From Paenibacillus brevis (GTDB lineage: Bacteria > Bacillota > Bacilli > Paenibacillales > Paenibacillaceae), in assembly GCF_018919145.1 (NCBI RefSeq), contig NZ_JAHLQJ010000004.1, positions 248,001 to 312,000 on the forward strand: a DNA stretch of 64,000 nt, given 5' to 3'. Positions 43,901 to 52,995 of the stretch are shown in pieces. The position numbers and the translations under genes were made by a program. Under the pieces are notes generated by a model that had not been told where the DNA came from, did no database searches, and saw nothing but the letters and a program-made list of their open reading frames with translations. How positions within the stretch are numbered: the first letter of the stretch is position 1; each line of letters begins with the position of its first letter.

Positions 43901-45160
43901 CTAAGTCAATTTCACCAAATGATATTTCTTCTTGCCTTTGCGGATAATGATGAATCGCCCTTCGATCGCTTGCTCCGCGCTAACCTCGAACTCAAGCTCA
44001 CTTACGCGGTCACCATTCAATGAGATGGCACCGTTCGTGATATCCTCACGAGCTTGGCGTTTCGATGGCTCAATACCGATATCAACAAGCCAGTCAACGA
44101 TATTCTTGGCTTCTTTGCCAGCTTCAAAAGCAGGCATTTCCTTGAAGCCTTGTTCGATCTCATCCGCAGTCAACGATTTGATGTCGCCGCTGAACAGAGC
44201 AGCCGTAATTCTCTTCGCTTGCTCCAGCATGTCTTCGCCATGCACGAATCTGGTCATTTCTTCAGCCAGCCTGATTTGAGCTTCACGTTTATGCGGTTCC
44301 GTTTGAACCTTCTCTGCAAGAGCCTCGATCTCTTCCTTACCGAGGAACGTGAAGTATTTCAAGTATTTAACGACATCGCGGTCATCGGTGTTCGCCCAGA
44401 ATTGGTAGAATTCATATGGTGTCGTCTTCTTCGGATCAAGCCAGATGGCACCTCCAGCCGTCTTGCCGAACTTTGTGCCGTCCGCTTTTAACATTAAAGG
44501 AATCGTCAAGCCAAATGCCTTGGCTTCCGAGCCTTCCTTTTTACGGATCAGATCCAAACCGCTAGTGATGTTGCCCCACTGGTCGGAGCCGCCGATCTGC
44601 AGCTGCACATCCTCATGCTGATACAGATGCAGGAAGTCCATCGATTGTAAAATTTGATAAGCAAATTCGGTGAAGGAAATCCCGCTTTCAAGGCGATTGG
44701 CAACAATATCCTTGGCCAGCATCGTGTTGATGCTGAAGTTCTTCCCGTAATCACGCAGGAAGTCGAGCACATTCAATTGATGCGTCCAATCATAGTTGTT
44801 CACCATGCGCAGTTTAGTATCTCCGTCGGTCAGAAACAGCTTCTTCATTTGCGCAGTCAGAGCATCCACGTTCGCCTGTACTTCCTCCATCGTCTGCAAG
44901 GACCGCTCGGATTGGCGTCCGCTCGGATCACCGATCGTTCCTGTTGCGCCGCCGATCAAGATAACCGGCCTATGTCCTGCCAATTGGAATCTTTTCAGCA
45001 TCATGAAAGGGATCAAATGCCCGATATGCATGCTATCTCCGGTCGGGTCAACCCCGCAGTATAAAGAGATCGATTTCTCCTCCACCAGCTTGCGAAGACC
45101 TTCCTCATCCGTCTGCTGATTAATCGCCTCGCGCCATGCCAATTCATCAATAATGTTCAC
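43901..45160 (-). CDS. tyrS: Tyrosine--tRNA ligase
   Basis: This 419-residue class I synthetase has the HIGH motif at residues 45-48 (MHIGHLIPF), the KMSKS equivalent TKFGKT near 230, the tyrosine-site segments YDWTHQ and QIGGSDQWGN, and a C-terminal S4 RNA-binding domain (SKRQAREDITNGAISLNGDRV). It starts at GTG 45160. A T-box leader with a tyrosine specifier lies upstream, so expression rises when tRNA-Tyr is uncharged. A family R repeat lies between the leader's terminator and the gene. Confidence 0.96.
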   Translation of the reverse strand: MNIIDELAWREAINQQTDEEGLRKLVEEKSISLYCGVDPTGDSMHIGHLIPFMMLKRFQLAGHRPVILIGGATGTIGDPSGRQSERSLQTMEEVQANVDALTAQMKKLFLTDGDTKLRMVNNYDWTHQLNVLDFLRDYGKNFSINTMLAKDIVANRLESGISFTEFAYQILQSMDFLHLYQHEDVQLQIGGSDQWGNITSGLDLIRKKEGSEAKAFGLTIPLMLKADGTKFGKTAGGAIWLDPKKTTPYEFYQFWANTDDRDVVKYLKYFTFLGKEEIEALAEKVQTEPHKREAQIRLAEEMTRFVHGEDMLEQAKRITAALFSGDIKSLTADEIEQGFKEMPAFEAGKEAKNIVDWLVDIGIEPSKRQAREDITNGAISLNGDRVSELEFEVSAEQAIEGRFIIIRKGKKKYHLVKLT

Positions 45161-45189
45161 TGTATTCAGCCCCCTATATTTCTTCTATG

Positions 45190-45314
45190 ATAAGTTGAAC
45201 CACTGAATTTTACGTTCTGGGGGCAACATGTGAAGTGTTCTTACGAACGCTTACGCTTCTACAGCACACTTCACACTTATGTCCTTTCTACGCAGCTTTT
45301 ATAGGTCAACTTAT
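45190..45314 (+). repeat. Family R repeat, copy 6 (forward, short form)
   Basis: It starts ATAAGTTGAACC and ends GGTCAACTTAT, a near-perfect terminal inverted repeat. The core GGGGGCAACATGTGAAGTG...GCACACTTCACACTTATGTCC lacks the interior of full copies. This copy best shows the element ends. It lies in the tyrS leader, after the T-box. Confidence 0.8.
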
Positions 45315-45344
45315 ATAGTCCTGTCCTAACCCGATATACGAGTT

Positions 45345-45621
45345 TGAAAATAAAAAATCGCCCCTAAGTCCATAACAGACTACAGGGACGATTGAATTCA
45401 CCGTGTTACCACCCAAATTGTATGATGATATTATTCGCCGGCTCATCATACCACTCTCAGCTTGATTATCGTAAGCTAACCCGCTTGGCATTACCCAAGA
45501 TACTCCAGAGTGTAATTCGCAAAGGATCAGTGTGCTGCCAGGTTCCATCAACCCCTGGCTTTCTGGAAAGCAGTGACTGCCTGCTACTTCGCTCTTTCAA
45601 CGTATATCGCATATAAGATTA
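45345..45621 (-). promoter_or_regulatory. T-box leader of tyrS
   Basis: The minus strand has the T-box motif TTTGGGTGGTAACACGGTG (45399-45418), followed by the terminator AATCGTCCCTGTAG...CTTAGGGGCGATT and T6 (to 45345). The specifier loop shows GAATTACACTC with the codon TAC (45512-45514), which fits tyrosine. TGATGG/GCAGC and AGAGTGG regions agree with T-box stems. Uncharged tRNA-Tyr stabilises the antiterminator. Confidence 0.92.
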
Positions 45622-45627
45622 CTGAGA

Positions 45628-45656
45628 AGTATAGTGAATTCTTTTTCAATTGTCAA
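45628..45656 (-). promoter_or_regulatory. Sigma-A promoter of tyrS
   Basis: On the minus strand a perfect TTGACA (45651-45656), 17 nt, then TATACT (45628-45633). Start near 45621. Confidence 0.85.
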
Positions 45657-45677
45657 ATGGAATTCTTGCTGCCTTTT

Positions 45678-46370
45678 CTACTTCACGATCGCCAGCGCCA
45701 AACCGTCATAAGCCGGAAGCATAGTACTGAGCAGCCGCTCATCTGAAGCAATCATTTCATTGAACTTACGGACAGCCTGTACCGAGGGACCGTTCTTCTC
45801 CGGGTTTACCGTCCGGCCCCGCAGCAAGGTATTGTCGCCTGCAATGACCGCTCCTTGATTCGCCAATGTAATGGCATACTCCAGATAGGATGGGTAATTT
45901 TCCTTATCGGCATCAATCAGGAACATGTCAAAACGCGCTCCCTCACTCTCAAGCTGCCTCAGACTTTCCAGCGCAGGCCCAATTCGGTACTCTACACGAT
46001 CTCCATATCCGGCTTTTTTTAAGTTACGGGCAGCGAGCGCAGCGTTCTCTTCTTTCAGCTCTAACGACACAAGCTTGCCGTCTTCCTGCATCCCACGCGC
46101 CAGGCAAATCCCGCTATAACCGCCTAATGCGCCGATCTCCAGAATGCGGGACGAGCCGGAGAGCTTGGCCAGCATCGTAAGCAGCCTCCCGTACCCCGGC
46201 GCAATCGACACATCCCGAATGCCGCTCTCTAGGATAGAGGCTGTAACCTGCTCCAATACCGGATCTTCCTTATAAATTTGTTCACTGTATTGTTCAGGGG
46301 TTAGCCCCCCGCCGTTTTCATGATCTTCCAAGGGTAATCCTCCATTTTCGGTTTGTATCTTCCCGGACAT
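45678..46370 (-). CDS. O-methyltransferase (SAM-dependent, COMT-like / TrmR type)
   Basis: The protein is about 230 residues from ATG 46370 and has the Rossmann SAM motif RILEIGALGGYSGICLARGM, LIDADKENYPSYL (catalytic aspartate region) and GAVIAGDNTLLRGRTV, typical of the O-methyltransferase family that includes B. subtilis YrrM (tRNA uridine-5-oxyacetate methylation) and plant COMT-like enzymes. A GTG at 46421 would reach within 16 bp of the divergent gene, so I prefer the inner ATG, though its ribosome site is weak. Confidence 0.82.
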   Translation of the reverse strand: MSGKIQTENGGLPLEDHENGGGLTPEQYSEQIYKEDPVLEQVTASILESGIRDVSIAPGYGRLLTMLAKLSGSSRILEIGALGGYSGICLARGMQEDGKLVSLELKEENAALAARNLKKAGYGDRVEYRIGPALESLRQLESEGARFDMFLIDADKENYPSYLEYAITLANQGAVIAGDNTLLRGRTVNPEKNGPSVQAVRKFNEMIASDERLLSTMLPAYDGLALAIVK

Positions 46371-46436
46371 TGTCCTATACTGAATTGTATGGCTTTTTCC
46401 AAGGAACGACAAGTAGATCACGGAGTTGATAGATAG

Positions 46437-47582
46437 ATGAAGGAAAAATTACAGTTGATCGCCACGGCGCCAATGGGGCTGGAAGCGGTTGTTGCACGAG
46501 AATTAAAGGAACTGGGATATCAGGATACGATCACTGAAAATGGACGGGTTACGTTTAGCGGAACCTTGGCTGACATTTGCCGCTGTAATCTTTGGCTGCG
46601 CACCTCTGATCGGGTTCTGATCAAAATGGGTGAGTTCAAGGCTACAACCTTTGACGAGCTGTTCGAAGGCACCAAAGCATTGCCTTGGCACGACTGGATT
46701 CCCGTACATGGTGAATTTCCGGTAGAAGGCCGTTCCCACAAATCACAGCTAAGCAGCGTGCCTGCTTGCCAGGGGATTGTCAAAAAGGCAATCGTAGAGA
46801 AGATGAAGGAGAAATATCATACAGAATGGTTTCAGGAAAATGGACCGCGCTATGTCATCGAGGTGAACCTGTTAAATGATGTAGCTCTGTTGACGCTGGA
46901 CACGACCGGACCGGCCCTGCATAAACGGGGATACCGGAAGCTCATTACCGAGGCTCCCCTGAAGGAAACGATGGCCGCCGCGCTCATCCTGCTCAGCCGC
47001 TGGAACCAGAATCCTGCGCGCCCGTTCTACGATCCTTGCTGCGGATCAGGGACACTGCCTATCGAGGCTGCGATGATCGCCTGGAACATTGCTCCTGGCT
47101 TGCGCCGCACCTTCAATTCCGAAGCCTGGCCAGTCCTTCCGGAGGAGCTTTGGCAGAATGCCAGGGATGAAGCGATCGATGCGGTCCGGGATGACATCCC
47201 TCTCCAAATTGCCGGAAGCGACATCGATCCCAAGGCGATTGAAGTAGCGGAGGCTGCTGCCAAAAGCGCCGGACTGGCCAAGGAAATTTCTTTTCAGACT
47301 CTGCCTGTTACGAGAGTCCGGCTGGAGGGTGAATACGGCTGTATCATCACCAATCCGCCTTACGGAGAACGTCTTAGCGAAGAGAAGGAAGTTCGCAAGC
47401 TTATCGGTCAACTCGGCCGCCTGTACGTGGAGCTTCCGACCTGGTCCTTCTTCACCATTACGCCAACCAAGCAATTTGAACATGATTTTCAGCGTAAAGC
47501 GGACAAGCGCCGCAAGCTATTTAACGGCCGAATTGAATGCCAATACTTGCAATTTCTCGGACCCCTACCTCCGCGGCATTAA
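46437..47582 (+). CDS. Ribosomal RNA methyltransferase with THUMP domain (YpsC/RlmL type)
   Basis: This 381-residue protein has an N-terminal ferredoxin-like and THUMP domain (to about 165), then a SAM methyltransferase with DPCCGSGTLPIEAAMIAWNIAPG and IITNPPYGERL, the NPPY catalytic motif of N2-guanine methylation. B. subtilis YpsC and E. coli RlmL methylate guanine in 23S rRNA. CGGAG precedes the ATG. It is a single-gene unit divergent from the O-methyltransferase. Confidence 0.9.
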   Translation: MKEKLQLIATAPMGLEAVVARELKELGYQDTITENGRVTFSGTLADICRCNLWLRTSDRVLIKMGEFKATTFDELFEGTKALPWHDWIPVHGEFPVEGRSHKSQLSSVPACQGIVKKAIVEKMKEKYHTEWFQENGPRYVIEVNLLNDVALLTLDTTGPALHKRGYRKLITEAPLKETMAAALILLSRWNQNPARPFYDPCCGSGTLPIEAAMIAWNIAPGLRRTFNSEAWPVLPEELWQNARDEAIDAVRDDIPLQIAGSDIDPKAIEVAEAAAKSAGLAKEISFQTLPVTRVRLEGEYGCIITNPPYGERLSEEKEVRKLIGQLGRLYVELPTWSFFTITPTKQFEHDFQRKADKRRKLFNGRIECQYLQFLGPLPPRH

Positions 47583-47600
47583 TGCCAAGGCGGAGGGGTT
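47562..47600 (+). terminator. Hairpin overlapping the end of the RNA methyltransferase gene
   Basis: CCCCTACCTCCGC, GGCATTAATGCC and GCGGAGGGG pair across the stop codon, followed by TTCTTC. The T-run is weak. Confidence 0.5.
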
Positions 47601-47771
47601 CTTCGCCGCTAATAGACAGGTCCTTGAGTTTTTGTACAATTTTCCGCACAAAAAGTGGATATACGAGGGGACAGCCGTTCATTTAAATTTTTTTCGTATA
47701 AAAGAGCTCCTTGGATTGATTTATCGAGGACTTTTATCCATGACTTTATTTCATAACTGGAGGTGAGCACT

Positions 47772-49745
47772 TTGCTGGAATTTATCGTGTTCATTTTGTC
47801 CTTATTCTACAAGCTCACCGTTCTGCACGGTAATCTTCATGCGCGCTATATCGATATGAACCTGCTGGACGATGTCATTGCCATCGGCTCCGTGATGCTC
47901 GTCTCCTTCTGGACTCTGTGGCTGCCGCGCCGTGGGCGGATAATAGCTCTAATCGTTCTGGATGTGCTGTTAAGCCTGCTGATCTTCGCCGATCTGGTCT
48001 ACTATCGTTATTTCGGCGATTTTATTACGGTGCCTGTACTCCTTCAAGCAGGTCAGGTTGGCGAGCTCGGCGGCAGCATTCGGGAACTGCTCCGTCTCTC
48101 AGATCTTCGATTGGCTGCTGATTTTCTGCTCATATTTGTTGTCTGGACAGGCATGAAACTGTTTAAAAGCAGCCGCAAGCACCGCTACAGCACTTATGAA
48201 GCAGCGCCAACATTGCGAGGTTCAGAGCATAGCGGAACGGCAATACGCTTATCCGGCACCGGACGGCGCCGCAGTCCTCGCTCTCGGCTGCTATCCGGAA
48301 TTCTAGCTTTTGTACTCGGATTCATCTTGACAGTCGGTCCGATTACCTTCTACGCGAACACCTGGGCTGTCGGGTTGTTTGAAGGTGCCTGGTGGAACCT
48401 GTCCCTCTACAATGTGACCGGACTGCTGGGCTTTCATTATTACGATGTCTCCCGTTATGTGAAGGAAAACGTACTCGGCAAGCCCAAGCCTTCCCCTGAG
48501 GAACTGGACGAGATGAAGCAGTGGTTCGCTGAGGCTGCCCAGGTAAGGCAGGGAAACAAAGAGACATTCGGTGCCTATGAAGGCAGTAATGTGATCGTCG
48601 TTCAAGTCGAGGCCTTCATGAATTTTATGATTGGCAAGGACATCCATGGTGTGGAGATTACGCCGAACTTTAACATGCTGATGGGGAACAGTCTTTACTA
48701 TCCGAACTACTATCATCAGACGGGACAAGGCCGAACCTCGGATGCGGACTTCACCTCCCATGTATCGCTGCATCCGCTGCCTTCTGGTTCTGTGTTCACC
48801 CGTTTTTCCAATCATACCTTCGACTCGCTTCCCCAGATTCTCGCTGGACAAGGCTATGACACGGCGGCATTCCATGCCTATGAGGGAAGCTTCTGGAATC
48901 GGACGCAGATGTATGAGGCGATGGGATACGATCATTTTTATACCAGAAAGGATTATACTCTCGATGAAGCGATCGGTTGGTCTCTCGGCGATAAATCCTT
49001 TTTCAGGCAGTCGTTGGAACTCATGGATGACCAGCAGCAGCCGTTCTATAGCTTTCTGATCACCTTATCAAGCCATCATCCATATACACTGCCGGACTCT
49101 GCCAAGGATTTTGACTCCGGTGAATTTAGCGGCACCATTTTCGGCTCCTATCTGGAATCGATCCATTATGCGGACGCAGCGTTGGGACAATTGGTAGAAG
49201 GACTGAAATCCCGGGGGCTGTGGGAAAATACAATTCTCTTTGTCTACGGAGATCATGATAATTCGCTGACAGATATGTCTGATTACGAGCAATTTCTCGG
49301 CAAGCCGCTCACTGAGCTGGACATACATCAAATTCTGAATCAGGTGCCTCTTCTGGTCCACCTCCCTGATGAGGCGCTCACCGGGATCGATGACCGTGCA
49401 TCTGGACAGCTTGATTTGGCGCCCTCCCTGCTCCATTTGCTCGGCATCGACTCGTCGCCTTATCCGATGATGGGTAACAATCTGTTTGCCGATTCCATGG
49501 ATGCGTCGCCGCTTGTCGTGTTGCGTTCCGGTGCCTTTACGGACGGGAAGCTGTACTATATTCCATCACCGGATCATCAATACGACAATGGAAGCTGTTA
49601 CGATCTTGCCACTAGGAGCAAGACCGATATCGAGGCGTGCCGGATTCCCCATGAGGAAGCGCAGAAGCGGCTTCTCATGTCCGACAAGGCCGTCGAGCTG
49701 GACCTGATTCCGTTGCTGAGAAATGAAGCCGGCTCCCCGAATTAA
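47772..49745 (+). CDS. LTA synthase family sulfatase-domain protein
   Basis: This 657-residue protein has five N-terminal membrane segments (to about residue 205) and an extracellular sulfatase domain (about 270-620) with NVIVVQVEAFMNFMI, QTGQGRTSDADF holding the catalytic threonine and FVYGDHDN as metal ligands, as in lipoteichoic acid synthases. LtaS enzymes transfer glycerol phosphate from phosphatidylglycerol. An inner basic loop (GRRRSPRSR) precedes the last segment. TTG 47772 has GGAGG eight bases upstream; GTG 47763 overlaps that site. Whether it is the main synthase or a paralogue cannot be told. Confidence 0.9.
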   Translation: MLEFIVFILSLFYKLTVLHGNLHARYIDMNLLDDVIAIGSVMLVSFWTLWLPRRGRIIALIVLDVLLSLLIFADLVYYRYFGDFITVPVLLQAGQVGELGGSIRELLRLSDLRLAADFLLIFVVWTGMKLFKSSRKHRYSTYEAAPTLRGSEHSGTAIRLSGTGRRRSPRSRLLSGILAFVLGFILTVGPITFYANTWAVGLFEGAWWNLSLYNVTGLLGFHYYDVSRYVKENVLGKPKPSPEELDEMKQWFAEAAQVRQGNKETFGAYEGSNVIVVQVEAFMNFMIGKDIHGVEITPNFNMLMGNSLYYPNYYHQTGQGRTSDADFTSHVSLHPLPSGSVFTRFSNHTFDSLPQILAGQGYDTAAFHAYEGSFWNRTQMYEAMGYDHFYTRKDYTLDEAIGWSLGDKSFFRQSLELMDDQQQPFYSFLITLSSHHPYTLPDSAKDFDSGEFSGTIFGSYLESIHYADAALGQLVEGLKSRGLWENTILFVYGDHDNSLTDMSDYEQFLGKPLTELDIHQILNQVPLLVHLPDEALTGIDDRASGQLDLAPSLLHLLGIDSSPYPMMGNNLFADSMDASPLVVLRSGAFTDGKLYYIPSPDHQYDNGSCYDLATRSKTDIEACRIPHEEAQKRLLMSDKAVELDLIPLLRNEAGSPN

Positions 49746-49827
49746 ACATACGAGGTGAGCATCTTTTTGCCTGCTTCGGTTGCATAAACTCCATTTCCTT
49801 AAAGTCCTTCCTCTGTATAACGGAGAA

Positions 49828-49857
49828 AACAGGATTGATTCAGCAATCAATCCTGTT
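49828..49857. terminator. Bidirectional terminator
   Basis: AACAGGATTGATT CAGC AATCAATCCTGTT overlaps the last codons of the convergent membrane protein gene. The T-run is imperfect. Confidence 0.6.
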
Positions 49858-50329
49858 CCTCTTCTTCATTTAGTCTTTTTTCAATCCTTTCTTGCCCCTT
49901 CCTGTTAAACCAATACAGAAGAGCGATCACAACGGAGATAAAAACAGCTGCCGAGATAAAGGTTACCGCTAATACTGCAATAAAATATCCGTCGAATATG
50001 CCCGTATATTTATCACCGTACAAGGTATAGTTCCTTATTCCATTTGTAATGCTGACAGCAAGGCTTAATACTAAGACAGCTGATACTGTCAGTCCTTTGC
50101 CGCCCTTAGACGTATTCATGAAATTGGATCCGACCAACATGCTTCTTACCGCAATATAAGCTATGGACAAAACAATAACGCCCAGTTCAACGGCATACTG
50201 TGAAAAGGACATGTCCATGACATAGGATTTGATTAAAACAGAAGCCGCCGAAAGGAACAGCACTACAAAATAAGCTTCGCTTTGAATTTTGTTATTTAAT
50301 TGCAAGACGCGTTCATCTTTGATCTTCAT
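49847..50329 (-). CDS. DUF6773-like membrane protein
   Basis: This 160-residue protein has four membrane segments (AYFVVLFLSAASVLI, YAVELGVIVLSIAYIA, LTVSAVLVLSLAVSI and YFIAVLAVTFISAAVFISVVIALLYW) and an acidic tail (RLNEEEEQD). GGGAGG precedes ATG 50329, which overlaps the preceding stop by one base (TGATG). A small XRE regulator with such a partner is a common pair in Firmicutes; the function is unknown. Confidence 0.75.
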   Translation of the reverse strand: MKIKDERVLQLNNKIQSEAYFVVLFLSAASVLIKSYVMDMSFSQYAVELGVIVLSIAYIAVRSMLVGSNFMNTSKGGKGLTVSAVLVLSLAVSITNGIRNYTLYGDKYTGIFDGYFIAVLAVTFISAAVFISVVIALLYWFNRKGQERIEKRLNEEEEQD

Positions 50330-50526
50330 CAGGGTTCCTCCCAAAATAAGTCGTTCAGATTTTTGTTAAGAGCTTTACATATGGCGATGCAAAGCTTCAA
50401 TGTCGGATTATAATTCCCGGACTCGATCAAACCAATCGTCTGCCGGGTGACGCCAACCTTATGGGCCAAATCCTCCTGGCTCATATCACATTCAATTCGG
50501 GCTATTTTGAGCTTTTTATTCTTCAC
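50329..50526 (-). CDS. XRE-family helix-turn-helix regulator
   Basis: A 65-residue protein that is nearly all helix-turn-helix: LKIARIECDMSQEDLAHKVGVTRQTIGLIESGNYNPTLKLCIAICKAL, the YozG/PbsX-type. The GTG start has GGAGG nearby. Translationally coupled to the membrane protein gene after it; it likely represses this pair. Confidence 0.9.
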   Translation of the reverse strand: MKNKKLKIARIECDMSQEDLAHKVGVTRQTIGLIESGNYNPTLKLCIAICKALNKNLNDLFWEEP

Positions 50527-50652
50527 GAAAGTCCTCCTTCCTTAGCTATATTATACATTATGAATTACTAAATGCAAATTATATATTACATTTAGAATGA
50601 TAAAATTTACCTTTGGTCACCTGTTGCCAGTGTATTTATACTTCTGAACTCT

Positions 50653-50717
50653 AAAAAAACAGCTCCCCCTGAGGCCACTACGGTTTGTTAAACCGTCTGC
50701 CTCACGGGAAGCTGTTC
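50653..50717 (-). terminator. Terminator of the carbohydrate operon (LacI end)
   Basis: On the minus strand AACAGCTTCCC, GTGAGG and CCTCAGGGGGAGCTGTT followed by T7. Confidence 0.88.
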
Positions 50718-50738
50718 TGTCTTGGAATATGAAAACTG

Positions 50739-51761
50739 TCACACGTTCAAGACGCTAGACCGGCTCGATTCGCGCACGACAAGCCGGGGCTGCAGCCGGA
50801 CATTGGCAATCCTGGACGGATCATTCTTCATTTGCTTTAAAAGTAATTCAGCAGCTCTCCCCCCAATCTCCTCTGCACAAAGCTCAACAGAAGTCAGCTT
50901 GGGAGATATCCGCTCACATATACTCAAGTTATCCATTCCCGAAAGTGCAATATCCTTAGGGACCGATAACCCTTTCTGTTCACATGCACGTAGAATGCCC
51001 ATCGCCATCAGGTCATTTGCAGCAACAATCGCCTCCGGTAGTTCGGACGAATCCGACAATAACCGGGTCCCGGCCATATAACCGCTGTTTTCCGTAAAGT
51101 CGCCCTCCTGCACATAGTTCTCCGGTTCGCTCAATCCGGACTCCAGCAATGCGTCGCGATAGCCGCAATACCGTTCATAGCCTGTCTGCTCGCTGGCCGG
51201 TCCCCCCACATAGGCGATCCGCTTCAAGCCCTGGGAGATAAAATGCTCCGTCGCCTCCCGGATGCCGGCATGTGTATCCACATATACATAATTGAACCGG
51301 TCCTGCCCGGACGCCGACTCATATTTATTTGTCAACACGACAGGCGCATTGAGCCGGTTAATTGCCTCGATATTTTCCTCGCAAAAATGAAAGGATACCA
51401 TAATCATTCCGTCGGCATATTTCTCACGAAGCAGTTGAATCGCCCGTAGTTCCTCAGTCAGGCTATTCTTCGTATCTACTAAGATCAGCAGATAGCCTGA
51501 CGGCTCCAGCACGCTATTGATCCCTTGGATCATATCGAAGTAGAACGGATTGCAGATGTCCGGAACTGCGAACAAGATTTTGCTCGATACGCCGGTCTTG
51601 AGCATCTTCGCCGAATGATCCGGTGCATAATCCAGCTCGCTGGCCGCCTGTAATATTTTGCGCCGGGTCTCCTCCTTGCAATAGCCTCTTCCGGACAAAG
51701 CCCTGGACACGGTAGAAGGAGATAGGCCCAAATGTTCCGCTATATCATAAATTGTAGCCAA
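50739..51761 (-). CDS. LacI-family transcriptional regulator
   Basis: This 340-residue protein has the helix-turn-helix ATIYDIAEHLGLSPSTVSRALSGRGYC, the hinge helix region (SAKMLKTG) and a periplasmic-binding-like sugar domain (about 60-335). TTG 51761 has GAGGTG upstream; a longer reading from 51797 adds 12 unlikely residues. It is the last gene of the carbohydrate locus and probably controls it. The effector sugar is not predictable. Confidence 0.9.
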   Translation of the reverse strand: MATIYDIAEHLGLSPSTVSRALSGRGYCKEETRRKILQAASELDYAPDHSAKMLKTGVSSKILFAVPDICNPFYFDMIQGINSVLEPSGYLLILVDTKNSLTEELRAIQLLREKYADGMIMVSFHFCEENIEAINRLNAPVVLTNKYESASGQDRFNYVYVDTHAGIREATEHFISQGLKRIAYVGGPASEQTGYERYCGYRDALLESGLSEPENYVQEGDFTENSGYMAGTRLLSDSSELPEAIVAANDLMAMGILRACEQKGLSVPKDIALSGMDNLSICERISPKLTSVELCAEEIGGRAAELLLKQMKNDPSRIANVRLQPRLVVRESSRSSVLNV

Positions 51762-51845
51762 TGGATTCACCTCAAACCAATCTGATATCGATTGCACATC
51801 TTAATATCCATATTCTAGAATAGGAATCATCCATTGGCAATAGCA

Positions 51846-52955
51846 TTACGGATTCCGATGCGCGAACTGCTTGCGGTTGGACTCCTCGTCAAAAGGCAAA
51901 ATATCCGGCAGCGGCATCCGATCCTTCATCTTCGGCAACGGCGCGAACGGCTTGTGGGGCTCAGCCTGGTACCAGTACGCGGTGGAGGAGACATCGTCGC
52001 TGCGGTGATTGTTATGTCCGTGCTCAATCGTCACGCGAATGCTCTTATCGAACAGAATCGGGTCTTGAATGTGATAACGGTAGACTGAAATCTTGCCGCT
52101 CCAGTTCGGCCCGCCGCCCAGAATGATCCCGTGATAAGGCGTGGATTGCTCCTGCTGCGGACACCAGGCTGTATTGAAGTAGTCCTCGGTACCCGTACCA
52201 TGCAGGGATGGCGGCCATGGCTCGCCGTCGATGAAGATCATGTCGTCACCTTCGCCGTACCAGTTCCATTCCAGCGTCGGGCGAAGGTTATGAATATTCA
52301 TGTTGCAGCCTACATAATGCCCCTTCCCTTCAGCCTCCAGAATGACATAGTTGCCGTCGCCCGTTGTATTTTTTCCGCCAAATTCAAAAAAGGCATTGTC
52401 TGCGTCTTGGTCAGAGATCCCATCCGTCGGGCACTCCCGGTGCCATTTGGCATGAAATCGAAGCTCATCCTCGGGCAGGCTTTCGTATTGCTCATAATCC
52501 ACGTAGAAGTAAAACTTGATGACCTGATCCGCTTCGCTTTCGATTTCAATTCGGGCTCCGTCCGCAAACGGCATCGGGAAATAACTCACGAACGACTTGC
52601 CGTCCTCCGGACTCATCATCAGGCAAGCAGAAGCGTAATTTTTGGTGATCCCGTGGCCGAGTCCGAAAAAGTCGCCGATCGGCGCTTCCACGCTGGGCTC
52701 GGTCTCCCCGTCCCAATACATCCGAAGGACGATCTTCCGAGGAAGGAACATCTCTTCAACCGGCGCATCCGTAGCCATCGTCATCCAAATATGCTTAATG
52801 CAGCCTGCACCGGACATCCGGCAGATTTCTGTCCTGTCTCCGGGAGATATCGAGAAATAATCCTTGTTGCCGCCTGTGCGGTCATAGCTGGATTCGCGCT
52901 TGCTCTTTCCTTGGCGGGCGCGGGAGATGCTAGCAATGTTAGGTGTCAATTCCAT
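51846..52955 (-). CDS. GH172 family enzyme (DUF2961), cytoplasmic
   Basis: A 369-residue protein with SPGDRTEICRMSGAGCIKHIWMTM at its start, IGDFFGLGHG, the long central beta-jelly-roll-like part (YVGCNMNIHNLRPTLEWNWYGEGDDMIFIDGE), and HGTGTEDYFNTAW, the best-conserved motif. These are DUF2961 features. Characterised GH172 members act on alpha-D-fructofuranosides (difructose anhydride) or alpha-D-arabinofuranosides (mycobacterial arabinan). It lacks a signal peptide, so it would cut oligomers inside the cell. ATG 52955 has AAGGAG upstream. The position before ribokinase and isomerase genes fits pentose release. Substrate is inference. Confidence 0.82.
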   Translation of the reverse strand: MELTPNIASISRARQGKSKRESSYDRTGGNKDYFSISPGDRTEICRMSGAGCIKHIWMTMATDAPVEEMFLPRKIVLRMYWDGETEPSVEAPIGDFFGLGHGITKNYASACLMMSPEDGKSFVSYFPMPFADGARIEIESEADQVIKFYFYVDYEQYESLPEDELRFHAKWHRECPTDGISDQDADNAFFEFGGKNTTGDGNYVILEAEGKGHYVGCNMNIHNLRPTLEWNWYGEGDDMIFIDGEPWPPSLHGTGTEDYFNTAWCPQQEQSTPYHGIILGGGPNWSGKISVYRYHIQDPILFDKSIRVTIEHGHNNHRSDDVSSTAYWYQAEPHKPFAPLPKMKDRMPLPDILPFDEESNRKQFAHRNP

Positions 52956-52995
52956 GTTATCGTTCTCCTTGAGTTTATGAGTCAAAGCTTATGGG

